From contig NZ_CP143542.1 of assembly GCF_046237605.1 (NCBI RefSeq), forward strand, positions 372,001 to 436,000: DNA of 64,000 nt, given 5' to 3'. The translations under genes were made by a program, and so were the position numbers. The notes below the pieces were generated by a model. That model did no database searches and was not told where the DNA came from. It was given only the letters and a program-made list of their open reading frames with translations. This DNA is from Paraperibacillus marinus (GTDB lineage: Bacteria > Bacillota > Bacilli > Bacillales > DSM-1321). Of this stretch, positions 49,405 to 59,444 are shown piece by piece. The stretch's first letter is position 1; each line of letters opens with the position of its first letter.

Positions 49405-51147
49405 ATGCCAGAACAGCGCTACCGTTGGAAAAACAAACAGCTGCGTGAGCATGTAGCTGTACTGGACGGAAAGATTCCGCCGCATATACTGCTTACCAAT
49501 GCACGTTATTTAAATCAGACATTCAGGAAATGGATAGAAGCGAATATCTGGATATACGACGACCGGATTATTTATGTCGGCGATAAACTGCCGGAAAACA
49601 TCACAGGCTGTGAGGTTGTCGACTGCAGCGGCCATTATTTGGTCCCAGGCTATATTGAGCCGCATGCACATCCATTTCAATTATATAATCCCCACACATT
49701 TGCGGCATATGCATCACAGCATGGGACCACTACTCTGGTCAATGACAATCTGATGCTGTTTTTGCAGATGGAAAATAAAAAAGCTTTTTCACTCCTTAAG
49801 GAGCTGCGCAGCCTGCCGGCAACTTTATACTGGTGGTGCCGTTTTGACGCACAGACAGAGATTTTAAATGAAGAAACTGTATTTTCCCATAGCAATGTGA
49901 AAGCCTGGCTTGAGCATGATGCGGTGCTTCAGGGAGGGGAGCTGACCGGATGGCCCAAGCTTCTTGCCGGTGATGATATGATGCTTCACTGGATTCAGGA
50001 AGCAAAGCGCATGAGAAAGCAGATAGAAGGGCATTTTCCCGGAGCCTCCGAGAAAACCCTGGCGAAGATGATGCTGATGGGTGCTGGCTGCGATCATGAA
50101 GCAATGACCGGAAAGGAAGTGCTGGTAAGGCTGCTGCAGGGCTATACCGTGTCACTGAGGCATTCTTCCATCCGTCCCGATTTGCCGGGGCTGCTTGAGG
50201 AGATTCTTGAATTCGGCCTCGAGAATTTTGATAAGTTCTTTTTCACCACAGACGGATCGCCGCCATCCTTTTATGAAGAAGGCGTGATCGACAGGCTGAT
50301 CAAGCTGGCCATAGACAAAGGCGTTCCCCTGGTGGATGCGTATAATATGGGAACCATCAATGCAGCGAATTATTATAATATAGAACACCTGCATGGCTCT
50401 ATCGCGACAGGCAGGGTGGCGAATATCAACTTTCTCACAGAACCGGAAAACCCGGCGCCTGTCTCCGTCCTGGCAAAGGGCAAGTGGGTGAAGCGCGAAG
50501 GGGAGCCCCTTGACTTCAACCAGGGGTTCGATTGGGAAGGCTATGGCTTTGGCCCGCTTGCGCTTGAGTGGGACATCGAGATGGATGATCTGCAATTTTC
50601 CATGCCGTTTGGAATTGAGATGCTGAATGATGTGATCACAAAGCCCTTTTCTGTTTCCTTCGACCTGTCAGAGGACCAGCTCAGCCCGGACCATGACCTG
50701 TCCTTCCTCATGATGCTAGGACGGGACGGCACCTGGAGGATCAATACGGTCATTAAAGGCTTTGCCGATAGTCTCGGCGGGTTTGCGAGCTCTTACTCGA
50801 ATACGGGGGATATCATCCTGATCGGCAAGAATAAGGAAGATATGCTGGCTGCCTTTCATAGAATGAAGGAAATGGGCGGCGGCATCGTGATCGCTGAGGA
50901 CGGAAGGGCTGTATATGAGATGCAGCTCGGACTGAACGGGCTGATGTCCGATAAGAAACTCGAGCTGCTGATTCATGAGGAAAAGGAACTCATACGCATG
51001 CTGAAGGAACGCGGCTATAAGTTCAACGATCCGATTTATACGCTGCTTTTCTTTTCGTCCACCCACCTGCCGTACATCAGGATCACTCCTAAAGGGATGT
51101 ATGATGTGATGAATAAAAATGTTCTCTTTCCTTCTATAATGCGTTAA
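49405..51147 (+). CDS. yerA: Adenine deaminase-like amidohydrolase YerA
   Basis: 580 aa metal-dependent amidohydrolase. The metal-site motif PGYIEPHAHPF lies near 89-99, with a second histidine cluster downstream (SLRHSSIRPD, FTTDGSPP). The C-terminal half has GGFASSYSNTGDIILIG and EMGGGIVIAEDG typical of adenine deaminases. ATG 49405 follows AGGAGG; the reading frame extends further upstream but without a ribosome-binding site. In B. subtilis yerA lies between the pur operon and yerB, as here. Adenine to hypoxanthine conversion is inferred from the family. Confidence 0.92.
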   Translation: MPEQRYRWKNKQLREHVAVLDGKIPPHILLTNARYLNQTFRKWIEANIWIYDDRIIYVGDKLPENITGCEVVDCSGHYLVPGYIEPHAHPFQLYNPHTFAAYASQHGTTTLVNDNLMLFLQMENKKAFSLLKELRSLPATLYWWCRFDAQTEILNEETVFSHSNVKAWLEHDAVLQGGELTGWPKLLAGDDMMLHWIQEAKRMRKQIEGHFPGASEKTLAKMMLMGAGCDHEAMTGKEVLVRLLQGYTVSLRHSSIRPDLPGLLEEILEFGLENFDKFFFTTDGSPPSFYEEGVIDRLIKLAIDKGVPLVDAYNMGTINAANYYNIEHLHGSIATGRVANINFLTEPENPAPVSVLAKGKWVKREGEPLDFNQGFDWEGYGFGPLALEWDIEMDDLQFSMPFGIEMLNDVITKPFSVSFDLSEDQLSPDHDLSFLMMLGRDGTWRINTVIKGFADSLGGFASSYSNTGDIILIGKNKEDMLAAFHRMKEMGGGIVIAEDGRAVYEMQLGLNGLMSDKKLELLIHEEKELIRMLKERGYKFNDPIYTLLFFSSTHLPYIRITPKGMYDVMNKNVLFPSIMR

Positions 51148-51195
51148 AATATAAAAGGAAAATGTCCCTTTACGATTTTTGAGGAGAAACTTACA

Positions 51196-52224
51196 TTGAG
51201 ACTGAAAATAGCTTATTTCATGCTTGCTGCCATACTGCTTACAGCAGGCTGCAGCAAAGAAGAACCAAAGGAACCAGGGCAGAAGGAAGCCGCGCCAAAA
51301 CAGGAAGAAAAGCAAAAGCCGCCTGCTGCCAAGGAATATAAATACACCTTCCCGCTGACCGGGGAAGGCACTGATACAAAGCCGGATAGGAGAGCCGTTT
51401 CAGTTATGATCAATAATCACCCTGCCGCCCGTCCGCAGTCGGGTCTTGCTGAAGCCGATATTGTATATGAGCTTCTTGCCGAGGGGGAAGTGACCCGCTT
51501 TCTCGCTGTATTCCAGAGCGGAAAGCCGGGTAATATCGGTCCGGTGAGAAGTGCGAGGGATTACTTCATGGAGCTTGCGAAAGGCTTTGACAGCCTGTAT
51601 ATTCTCCATGGCTACAGCCCTGAGGCCAAGCGGCTTCTCGCAGGAGGATATATAGATCACCTGAACGGATTGAAATATGACGGATCGCTGTTTGAACGGT
51701 CTGATTTCCGCAAGGCCCCTCATAATTCATATATTACCTATAAAAATATCATCAAAGGCGCGAAGCAGAACGATTTCGACATGCTCACACCGCCGAAAAG
51801 CATGACATTCATCAGTACAAAGCAGGTGCCGATCGGAAAACCGGCACCGGAGGCAGAAGTCTCTTATCACTCCAGCCAGTTCGATGTGCGTTATGAATAT
51901 GACCGAAAAAAAGGGAAATATCTGCGGTACACTGCCGGGGAACCCACCATTGATCTGGAAACGGACAAAAGCATCCAGCTTGATAATATCCTGATTATAG
52001 AGGCACCGCATCGCATTACAGATGAAAAAGGCCGGAGAGATATCGATCTCCATTCCGGCGGACCCGGGTATCTCCTCCAGAAAGGGACGTACCATGAAGT
52101 CACCTGGAAGTGGAAGGACGGCAGGATCGTCCCGATGATGAAGGAAAGCGAAGCCGGACTCATCGCGGGTAAAACATGGGTGAACATTGTCCCGAGCCTG
52201 TCGGATGTGAGTTTGAAGCCATAA
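51196..52224 (+). CDS. yerB: Lipoprotein YerB (DUF3048)
   Basis: 342 aa. A lipobox LLTAGC places the lipid-modified Cys at 19, followed by a Lys/Glu/Pro-rich linker (20-50) and a DUF3048 domain with VSVMINNHPAARPQSGLA, ADIVYELLAEGEVTRFLAV and GPVRSARDYF. TTG 51196 is preceded by GAGGAGA. It is anchored outside the membrane; its function is unknown. The order yerA-yerB-yerC is conserved. Confidence 0.92.
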   Translation: MRLKIAYFMLAAILLTAGCSKEEPKEPGQKEAAPKQEEKQKPPAAKEYKYTFPLTGEGTDTKPDRRAVSVMINNHPAARPQSGLAEADIVYELLAEGEVTRFLAVFQSGKPGNIGPVRSARDYFMELAKGFDSLYILHGYSPEAKRLLAGGYIDHLNGLKYDGSLFERSDFRKAPHNSYITYKNIIKGAKQNDFDMLTPPKSMTFISTKQVPIGKPAPEAEVSYHSSQFDVRYEYDRKKGKYLRYTAGEPTIDLETDKSIQLDNILIIEAPHRITDEKGRRDIDLHSGGPGYLLQKGTYHEVTWKWKDGRIVPMMKESEAGLIAGKTWVNIVPSLSDVSLKP

Positions 52225-52254
52225 TATTACATGTAGAAATAAAGGAGCCTCCCT

Positions 52255-52551
52255 ATGCAAATCAATAAATTACGAGGAAAAGAATTAGACCAGTTATTCA
52301 AATCTGTCCTTGCACTGGAAACTCTTGAGGAATGCTATCTTTTTTTCGATGACCTCTGTACAGTCAACGAAATCCAGTCGCTTGCACAGAGGCTCCAGGT
52401 AGCCAAAATGCTGCGCGAGGGCAACACTTACCATAAGATTGAAACCGAAACCGGAGCAAGCACCGCAACCATCTCCCGGGTAAAAAGAAGCCTGAATTAT
52501 GGAAATGACGCCTACGAGATTGTCCTCGAACGAATAAAAGAAGAAAAATAA
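52255..52551 (+). CDS. yerC: TrpR-like DNA-binding protein YerC
   Basis: 98 aa. YerC/YecD family HTH: IQSLAQRLQVAKMLREG, then YHKIETETGASTATISRVKRSL, which is the recognition region, at about 42-80. It is a small dimeric Trp-repressor-fold protein whose targets are not established. ATG 52255 follows AAAGGAG. A terminator follows. Confidence 0.92.
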   Translation: MQINKLRGKELDQLFKSVLALETLEECYLFFDDLCTVNEIQSLAQRLQVAKMLREGNTYHKIETETGASTATISRVKRSLNYGNDAYEIVLERIKEEK

Positions 52552-52555
52552 CACC

Positions 52556-52592
52556 AAAATCACCCTGACAGCTGCCAGGGTGGTTTTTATTT
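52556..52592 (+). terminator. Terminator of yerABC
   Basis: caccctg and cagggtg form a seven-pair stem followed by gttttta. Confidence 0.85.
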
Positions 52593-52636
52593 CCGGGAAA
52601 TGGGGGACAGTCCCCCATTTCCCGATTATTTCCCAA
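52593..52636. repeat. REP-like palindromic element, copy c (most complete)
   Basis: gggaaatgggggacagtcc continues as a near-perfect palindrome to ccccatttccc, then gattatttccc. This is the clearest copy of the family also seen at 4962, 23172 and 23238. Confidence 0.75.
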
Positions 52637-52640
52637 GGTG

Positions 52641-52964
52641 TCAGGGCTTCTGGTCTTCTATGATAACCAGGTGAAAGTTGTCCTCGGTGATTTCTTTTTT
52701 TTCTTCGGAAAGCAGTTTCTCAAACTCCTCGAACAGACCCTGAATTTCCGGGTGACGGTTTATGTTTTCTGTGCTCCTGCTGCAGTCTTCCCTGCTGTCA
52801 TATCTCATGATTTCAATCCACTTTGATTCATCTGCTTCACTGTTCAAATAGAGGGTTTCATATTTTGTGTATCTCTTATAAATTTGCAAGGTTCTCTTCT
52901 GGAGCCGTAAATATTCTTCCTGCTTATCCTGCTTGATATGATATTGATAGACCTTGACATACAT
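52641..52964 (-). CDS. ABM-domain (antibiotic biosynthesis monooxygenase-like) protein
   Basis: 107 aa. The N-terminus MYVKVYQYHIKQDKQEEYLRLQ and YETLYLNSEADESKWIEIMRY fit the dimeric alpha/beta-barrel ABM fold, whose members are monooxygenases or haem-degrading enzymes. ATG 52964 follows AGGGGAAAG; an upstream in-frame ATG at 53000 lacks a ribosome-binding site. No haem-ligand histidine can be assigned, so the activity is open. Confidence 0.72.
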   Translation of the reverse strand: MYVKVYQYHIKQDKQEEYLRLQKRTLQIYKRYTKYETLYLNSEADESKWIEIMRYDSREDCSRSTENINRHPEIQGLFEEFEKLLSEEKKEITEDNFHLVIIEDQKP

Positions 52965-53179
52965 GGTAAACTTTCCCCTTCGGCGTATTTTCTCCATCAT
53001 AATTCGCCTTTGCTTCCCTAAAACCCTGCTGCGGAACCGTTATATCGTATACAGCAATGATACAGGTGGATGGGGACTTTAAAATTACCTTAATTTTTCT
53101 CCCGCCTTCTATTTTTTAATGGAAAATTCTAATGGTATAATGGGGAAATGGGGATAACCTGAATATGGAGGATTTTTGA

Positions 53180-53872
53180 ATGTACGATTATCGAGAGTGG
53201 AATCACGTTTTTAAGCTTGATCCCAATAAGGAATTGTCGGATGAAAGGCTTGAAAGGCTTTGTGAATCCGGGACAGATGCGATTTTGATCGGGGGGAGCG
53301 ATGGGGTGACCCTGGAAAATGTCCTCGATTTGATGGCGCGTGTCAGGAGATATACCGTACCATGTGTCCTTGAAGTCTCCAATGCGGAATCCGTCACCCC
53401 GGGCTTTGACCTCTATTTTATACCAACCGTCCTGAACAGCCGGAATCCGGACTGGATCACCGGGCTGCATCATGATGCGGTGAAGGAATATGGACATATC
53501 ATGGACTGGGATGAAATCCATGTGGAAGGCTATTGCATCATCAATGGCAGCTGCAAGGCAGCAAGCCTGACAGAAGCCCGCACCGATCTCACCGATGAGG
53601 ATATTGAGGCATATGCCATGATGGCAGAGAAGATGTTCAACCTGCCAATCTTCTATCTTGAGAACAGCGGTGAGCTTGCATCCACAGAACTTGTCCGAAA
53701 AGTGAAGGACAAGCTCGAAAAAGCAGTCCTTTTCTACGGGGGCGGCATCAAGAATGCACAGCAGGCGGAAGAATTGGCCGCATACGCCGATGTGATCGTA
53801 GTCGGCAACGCAGTATATGAAGACTTTGAACAAGCGCTTGAAACAGTAAAGACGGCAGGAACGTCTAATTGA
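53180..53872 (+). CDS. pcrB: Heptaprenylglyceryl phosphate synthase
   Basis: 230 aa TIM-barrel prenyltransferase joining sn-glycerol-1-phosphate and heptaprenyl diphosphate. Motifs ILIGGSDGVT (about 36-45), YIIP-like FIPTVLNSRNPDWI, YCIINGSCKAA and LFYGGGIKN (phosphate site) match PcrB. ATG 53180 follows ATGGAGG. First gene of pcrB-pcrA-ligA-camS. Confidence 0.95.
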   Translation: MYDYREWNHVFKLDPNKELSDERLERLCESGTDAILIGGSDGVTLENVLDLMARVRRYTVPCVLEVSNAESVTPGFDLYFIPTVLNSRNPDWITGLHHDAVKEYGHIMDWDEIHVEGYCIINGSCKAASLTEARTDLTDEDIEAYAMMAEKMFNLPIFYLENSGELASTELVRKVKDKLEKAVLFYGGGIKNAQQAEELAAYADVIVVGNAVYEDFEQALETVKTAGTSN

Positions 53873-53939
53873 TATATAGTGGAAGCGGGAAATCTGATAT
53901 AATAAGAACAAACGTTCTTTAAAATGGTGGTGGATAATT

Positions 53940-56165
53940 ATGCAGTTTCTTTCAGACCGGCTATTAAAGGGATTGAATGACAAGCAGCAGGAAGCAGTGA
54001 AATGCACAGACGGACCCCTCCTGATCATGGCAGGGGCAGGAAGCGGAAAAACAAGGGTGCTGACGCACAGGATCGCGTATTTAATGGTGGAAAAGCAAGT
54101 GGCTCCGTGGAGCATCCTTGCGATTACCTTTACCAATAAAGCGGCCCGCGAAATGAAGGAAAGGATCAAAGGAATCCTTGGGGGAGCCTCCGAGGATATC
54201 TGGATCTCCACCTTTCACTCAATGTGTGTAAGGATTCTCAGGAGAGATATCGACCGGATTGGCTATAACCGGAACTTTACCATCCTGGATACGACGGATC
54301 AGCAGTCTGTCATCAAGCAGATTCTGAAGGATAAGAACCTTGATCCGAAAAAGTTTGATTACCGGGCGATACTTGGCAGCATTTCATCAGCAAAGAATGA
54401 ACTCATCGATGCAGAAGAATATGCAAGCATGTCCGGCGGTTTCTTTGAACAGACCGTTGCCGAGGTTTATACCGAGTACCAAAAAAGGCTCAGGAAAAAC
54501 CAGGCGCTCGACTTTGACGACCTGATCATGAAAACCATCCTTCTGTTCACAAGAGTGCCGGAGGTATTGGAATTCTATCAGCGCAAGTTCCAGTATATCC
54601 ATGTGGATGAGTATCAGGATACGAACCGGGCGCAATATATGCTGGTCAAGCTGATGGCAGCGCGCTTCAAGAACCTCTGCGTGGTCGGTGATTCTGATCA
54701 GTCGATCTACCGCTGGCGGGGTGCGGATATTGCGAACATCCTGAGCTTCGAAAAGGACTATCCCAATGCCGAGGTTATCCTGCTTGAGCAGAACTACCGC
54801 TCAACGAAGCGGATTCTCCGCGCAGCGAATGAAGTCATCTCAAAAAATGCGAACCGCAAGCCGAAGAATCTATGGACCGAAAACCTGGAAGGCAATAAGA
54901 TCCTTTATTACCGGGCGGACAGCGAGCAGGGAGAAGCCCAGTTCGTGGCAGGGAAAATCAATGAAATGACGGCAGGCGGCAGGAAGCTGTCCGAGATTGC
55001 CATCCTGTACCGTACCAATGCCCAGTCCCGTGTGATGGAGGAAGTTTTGCTGAAGTCGAATATCCAATATTCGATCGTCGGCGGAATCAAGTTCTATGAC
55101 AGGAAAGAAATCAAGGACATCCTGGCATACCTGCGCCTGATTTCGAATCCTGATGACGATATCAGCCTGCGGAGGGTGATCAATGTACCGAAGAGGGGAA
55201 TCGGATCCACCTCCCTTGATAAAATCGCCAACTTCGCTGCGATGTACGATACCTCCATCATGGCGGCCCTCGATTCGATTGAACTGATTGGTGTCAGCCC
55301 GAAGATCACAAAGGCAGCGGCCAGTTTTAGAGATTTGATCAACAGCTACTCCCAGATGCAGGAATATCTGTCGGTGACAGAGCTTGTGGAGCAGGTGCTT
55401 GAAAAAAGCGGATACCGTGAGATGCTTGAAGCGGAGAGAACGATTGAATCCCAGAGCAGGCTTGAAAATATAGACGAATTTCTTTCTGTAACCAAGAGCT
55501 TTGAAGAAAGCTCAGATGATAAAAGTCTGGTGGCCTTCCTGACAGACCTTGCCCTCGTTGCCGATATAGACGCACTTGATGACGATGGGGAAGCTCCGGC
55601 GGATTCAGTTGTCCTGATGACACTGCATGCTGCCAAGGGACTCGAGTTTCCGGTCGTATTCCTGATGGGACTCGAGGAGGGTGTTTTCCCTCACAGCCGC
55701 TCTCTGATGGAAGAGGAAGAGATGGAAGAAGAGCGCCGGCTTGCATACGTCGGCATCACCCGTGCGGAAAATGAGCTGTATATGACAAATGCGCAGATGC
55801 GTACTTTATTCGGACGCACTAACATGAACCCGGTTTCCCGGTTTATATCCGAAATACCCGAGGACCTCCTTGAAGATCTCGTTCCAAAGCAGCCGAAGGC
55901 CAAGAGTTCCTCCTTCATGACTTCCGGCCAGCCGGCACGCACCCGCCCGGGTGTCCAGCGCCCAAGCGCAATGAAGCAGAATACAACAGGCGGAGATGAA
56001 ATCGGCTGGAATGTAGGCGACAAAGCAGTGCACAAGGTATGGGGAACAGGCACGGTTGTCAGTGTCAAAGGCGAGGGAGAAGGCAAGGAGCTTGATATTG
56101 CTTTCCCAAGCCCGACCGGGATCAAACGATTGCTCGCTAAATTTGCCCCCATCACTAAGGGGTAG
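53940..56165 (+). CDS. pcrA: ATP-dependent DNA helicase PcrA
   Basis: 741 aa superfamily 1A 3'-5' helicase used in repair and plasmid replication. Walker A is AGAGSGKT (K37, T38), with motif Ia AITFTNKAAREMKERI, motif II DEYQDTN, motif III GDSDQSIYRWRGADI and motif IV EQNYRS. The C-terminal part has a Tudor-like segment (GWNVGDKAVHKVWGTGTVVSV) that binds RNA polymerase in Bacillus PcrA. ATG 53940 follows ggtggtgg. Confidence 0.97.
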   Translation: MQFLSDRLLKGLNDKQQEAVKCTDGPLLIMAGAGSGKTRVLTHRIAYLMVEKQVAPWSILAITFTNKAAREMKERIKGILGGASEDIWISTFHSMCVRILRRDIDRIGYNRNFTILDTTDQQSVIKQILKDKNLDPKKFDYRAILGSISSAKNELIDAEEYASMSGGFFEQTVAEVYTEYQKRLRKNQALDFDDLIMKTILLFTRVPEVLEFYQRKFQYIHVDEYQDTNRAQYMLVKLMAARFKNLCVVGDSDQSIYRWRGADIANILSFEKDYPNAEVILLEQNYRSTKRILRAANEVISKNANRKPKNLWTENLEGNKILYYRADSEQGEAQFVAGKINEMTAGGRKLSEIAILYRTNAQSRVMEEVLLKSNIQYSIVGGIKFYDRKEIKDILAYLRLISNPDDDISLRRVINVPKRGIGSTSLDKIANFAAMYDTSIMAALDSIELIGVSPKITKAAASFRDLINSYSQMQEYLSVTELVEQVLEKSGYREMLEAERTIESQSRLENIDEFLSVTKSFEESSDDKSLVAFLTDLALVADIDALDDDGEAPADSVVLMTLHAAKGLEFPVVFLMGLEEGVFPHSRSLMEEEEMEEERRLAYVGITRAENELYMTNAQMRTLFGRTNMNPVSRFISEIPEDLLEDLVPKQPKAKSSSFMTSGQPARTRPGVQRPSAMKQNTTGGDEIGWNVGDKAVHKVWGTGTVVSVKGEGEGKELDIAFPSPTGIKRLLAKFAPITKG

Positions 56166-56193
56166 CTCTATATAGAAGAAAGGGCTGAAATAA

Positions 56194-58200
56194 ATGGAAC
56201 GAATGGAAGCGGAAAAGCAGATTCTGGAGTTGCAGACTCTGATCAATCAGTACAATTACGAGTACCATGTGCTGGATAAGCCGTCAGTGCCGGATGCGGA
56301 ATATGACAGCCGGCTGCGCGAATTAGTCGAACTTGAAGAGCAGTTCCCGGAATTCCGGACCCCTGATTCACCAACCCAGAGGGTCGGCGGGGCCATTCTT
56401 GAGATGTTTGAAAAGGTGGAGCACCGGACGCCGATGCTGAGCCTTGGGAACGCCTTTAATGATGCAGATCTGCGGGACTTCGACAGAAGAGTCCGCGGGG
56501 CAGCCGGAGATGAGATCACGTATGTATGCGAGCTTAAGATCGACGGCCTTGCTGTATCCCTTCGTTACGAGGACGGCCTTTTCGTGAAGGGAGCGACCAG
56601 GGGCGACGGCACCATCGGGGAAGACATCACGGCAAACCTGAGGACGATCAAGTCCATCCCCCTCCGGATTAAAGAGCCGTTCACCATGGAAGTCAGAGGC
56701 GAGGCTTTTATGCCGAAGCGGTCTTTCGAGGCATTGAATAAGAAGAAGGAAGAACGCGGCGAAGAGCCATTTGCGAACCCGAGGAATGCGGCTGCCGGCT
56801 CCCTCCGCCAGCTTGATCCAAAAATTGCTGCGTCAAGGAACCTGGATATCTTCTTATACGCCATCGCCGACTTTGGGGAAACCGGGATTGACAGCCACAG
56901 TGAAGGTCTCGATCTCCTGGACGAGCTTGGCTTCAAGACGAACCGGGAAAGAAAGAGATGCACTGATATCGAAGAGGTAATCCACTATATCGAAGGCTGG
57001 ACGGAAAAACGGCCGGACCTTCCATATGATATTGACGGCATTGTCGTTAAGGTGGATTCCATCAGCCAGCAGCAGGATCTTGGTACCACGGCAAAAAGCC
57101 CGCGCTGGGCGATTGCCTATAAATTCCCTGCCGAAGAAGTCGTTACGATCTTAAAAGATATTGAACTTAACGTAGGCAGGACAGGTGCCGTCACGCCGAC
57201 AGCCATTCTTGAACCGGTCCGTGTCGCAGGCACGACCGTGCAGCGCGCGACTCTTCATAATGAGGATTTGATCAAGGAAAAGGATATTAAGATCGGCGAC
57301 CATGTGGTGGTGAAAAAAGCAGGCGATATCATCCCGGAAATTGTCAATGTGCTGCCTGAGAGACGGACAGGGGATGAAGTGGACTTCAGCATGCCGGCAC
57401 ACTGCCCGGAATGCGGGAGCGACCTGGTCAGGATTGAGGGAGAGGCTGCACGCCGCTGTATCAATCCGAAATGCCCTGCACAGATCAGGGAAGGCCTCAT
57501 CCATTTTGTTTCACGGAATGCCATGAATATTGACGGCCTTGGCGAAAAAGTGATCAGCCAATTATTTGCCGGATCACTTATTGGAGACGTGGCCGATATC
57601 TACAAACTGACGCACGAGCAGCTGATCGGCATGGAGAGGATGGGCGAAAAATCCGCCTCCAATCTCCTTAAGGCAATCGAGAATTCCAAGAGCAATTCCC
57701 TGGAGAAGCTTTTGTTCGGACTTGGCATCAGGCTTGTCGGTGCGAAGGCTGCCAAAACGCTCTCCCAGGTATTTGGCACCATGGACGCCCTGAGTCAGGC
57801 ATCTTATGATGAGCTTACAGCTATTAATGAAATTGGGGGCAAGATGGCCGATTCCATCACCGCCTACTTTGACCTTGAAGAAGTGAAAGAACTGCTGGCT
57901 GAGCTGAAGGCAGCCGGCGTCAATCTGGAATATAAGGGGCCAAGACCGGTCACAGCTGCCGAATCCGATTCAGTTTTTGCTGGTAAAACCATTGTTTTAA
58001 CTGGTAAACTGGAACAGCTATCCCGCAATGAGGCCAAGGAAAAGATAGAAGCACTGGGCGGAAATGTTTCCGGCAGTGTCAGTAAAAAGACGGATCTTGT
58101 CATTGCCGGGGAAGATGCCGGCTCTAAGCTTACAAAGGCCCAGGAACTAGGGGTCGAAGTTTGGGATGAGGAGCGAATGCTGGAAGAATTAAATAAATAA
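56194..58200 (+). CDS. ligA: NAD-dependent DNA ligase
   Basis: 668 aa. The adenylated lysine is K115 in CELKIDGLAVSLRYE. The order is: Ia domain, adenylation, OB fold, Cys4 zinc finger (CPECGS...RCINPKCPAQ), HhH repeats (MGEKSASNLLKAIENSK), then a C-terminal BRCT domain (FAGKTIVLTGKLEQLSRNEAK). Length is typical. ATG 56194 lies after AAGGG; an in-frame ATG at 56203 is also possible. It is 28 nt after pcrA and 12 nt before camS. Confidence 0.97.
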   Translation: MERMEAEKQILELQTLINQYNYEYHVLDKPSVPDAEYDSRLRELVELEEQFPEFRTPDSPTQRVGGAILEMFEKVEHRTPMLSLGNAFNDADLRDFDRRVRGAAGDEITYVCELKIDGLAVSLRYEDGLFVKGATRGDGTIGEDITANLRTIKSIPLRIKEPFTMEVRGEAFMPKRSFEALNKKKEERGEEPFANPRNAAAGSLRQLDPKIAASRNLDIFLYAIADFGETGIDSHSEGLDLLDELGFKTNRERKRCTDIEEVIHYIEGWTEKRPDLPYDIDGIVVKVDSISQQQDLGTTAKSPRWAIAYKFPAEEVVTILKDIELNVGRTGAVTPTAILEPVRVAGTTVQRATLHNEDLIKEKDIKIGDHVVVKKAGDIIPEIVNVLPERRTGDEVDFSMPAHCPECGSDLVRIEGEAARRCINPKCPAQIREGLIHFVSRNAMNIDGLGEKVISQLFAGSLIGDVADIYKLTHEQLIGMERMGEKSASNLLKAIENSKSNSLEKLLFGLGIRLVGAKAAKTLSQVFGTMDALSQASYDELTAINEIGGKMADSITAYFDLEEVKELLAELKAAGVNLEYKGPRPVTAAESDSVFAGKTIVLTGKLEQLSRNEAKEKIEALGGNVSGSVSKKTDLVIAGEDAGSKLTKAQELGVEVWDEERMLEELNK

Positions 58201-58212
58201 GAGGTGTAAACG

Positions 58213-59382
58213 ATGAAGAAACTTTCCTTTGTCGGGTTGGCGCTTCTCTTACTATTGACGGGCTGTGCCCCGAAGTTTGATAAGCAGGAGGAAGTGATCC
58301 AAAGTTCGGAGACGAAAAAGGAAAAAGCGATTATCCCGAAATATAAAATTTCGGATAATTATTACCGTACCACCCTGCCATTTGAACCAAGCGAAGCGAG
58401 GGGCCTTGTGGTGGCAAACCTCAATACCCGCTATGATATCAACGAATTTGAGACCGGCCTGATGAGGACAGCCCAGCGGACATTTGACCCTGAGAAGTAC
58501 CTCTTCAAGGAAGGGCAGTATCTGGACAAGAAAACAGTCGGACTTTGGCTGAACCGCAAGTTCACCAAGGAACAGTTGAAGGAAGAAGGACTGAAGGAAG
58601 ATGAAAACACCGGCCTGAATCCCCTCGACCCGGGCAAGGGGAGCAAGGATAAGCGGGAAAAAGAGAATCCTCTTTACCTCGCCCATGTCCTCGAGCACGA
58701 TTATCTGGTGAAATCAGCCAAAGACAAAGTCAGCCTTGGCGGCGTCGTTGTCGGGCTTGCCTTGAATTCTGTCCATTATTATACAAAGGAAGACTATGGA
58801 GCGACCTATGAAACGGATATCCCAAAATCCGAACTCCTGGCTGAAGGCAAGAAGATTGCGGCCGAAGTCCTCCAGCGCCTTCGGAAAAAGGATGAGCTGA
58901 AGCAGGTGCCGATCACGATCGCCCTATTCGAACAGGCACCGAAGACGTCTGCGGTTCCCGGGCACTTCCTGGCCTATTCAAACGCCGGTGAAGGAGAAGG
59001 GAGCCTTGGCAAATGGGAGGGCATTAATGAAAAGTATGAACTTTTCCCTCCGCCAAAATCGAATGAAAAGCATCGTGAAGATGTGAATTCATTCCTGAAT
59101 TTCAAACAGGATGTCGAGGAATACTTCCCTAACTTCAATGGAGTGATCGGCCGTGCCTTCTATACGGATGATCAGCTCCAAAACCTGAGCATCACCATTC
59201 CGATCCAGTTTTACGGAAAGGCTGAAGCGATCGGCTTCACACAATATGTCACCGGACTTGTCATGCAGCATTTCCCTGAATATATTACCGTCGAAGTCGA
59301 CATCACATCGGTGAACGGCCCTGAGGCTCTTATAGTCAGGAAGCCCGAAACCAATGAACCGTTTGTACACATTTATGAATGA
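58213..59382 (+). CDS. camS: CamS family lipoprotein (YerH)
   Basis: 389 aa lipoprotein. The signal peptide ends in LLTGC with lipid Cys18. The mature part matches the CamS/YerH family (VVANLNTRYDINEFE, LYLAHVLEHDYLVK, VNGPEALIV). In Enterococcus and Staphylococcus the signal peptide of this family releases a sex-pheromone peptide. Whether that happens here is not shown. ATG 58213 follows gaggtg. Its own terminator ends the cluster. Confidence 0.93.
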   Translation: MKKLSFVGLALLLLLTGCAPKFDKQEEVIQSSETKKEKAIIPKYKISDNYYRTTLPFEPSEARGLVVANLNTRYDINEFETGLMRTAQRTFDPEKYLFKEGQYLDKKTVGLWLNRKFTKEQLKEEGLKEDENTGLNPLDPGKGSKDKREKENPLYLAHVLEHDYLVKSAKDKVSLGGVVVGLALNSVHYYTKEDYGATYETDIPKSELLAEGKKIAAEVLQRLRKKDELKQVPITIALFEQAPKTSAVPGHFLAYSNAGEGEGSLGKWEGINEKYELFPPPKSNEKHREDVNSFLNFKQDVEEYFPNFNGVIGRAFYTDDQLQNLSITIPIQFYGKAEAIGFTQYVTGLVMQHFPEYITVEVDITSVNGPEALIVRKPETNEPFVHIYE

Positions 59383-59388
59383 TACCAG

Positions 59389-59444
59389 CCGGCCGGTGGA
59401 TACCGTCTCCTCTCAAGGGGCGAGCATCCATCGGCCGGTTTTTG
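59389..59444 (+). terminator. Terminator of the pcrB-pcrA-ligA-camS cluster
   Basis: ccggccggtggat and atccatcggccgg pair over 13 positions (one G-T), followed by five T. Confidence 0.92.
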
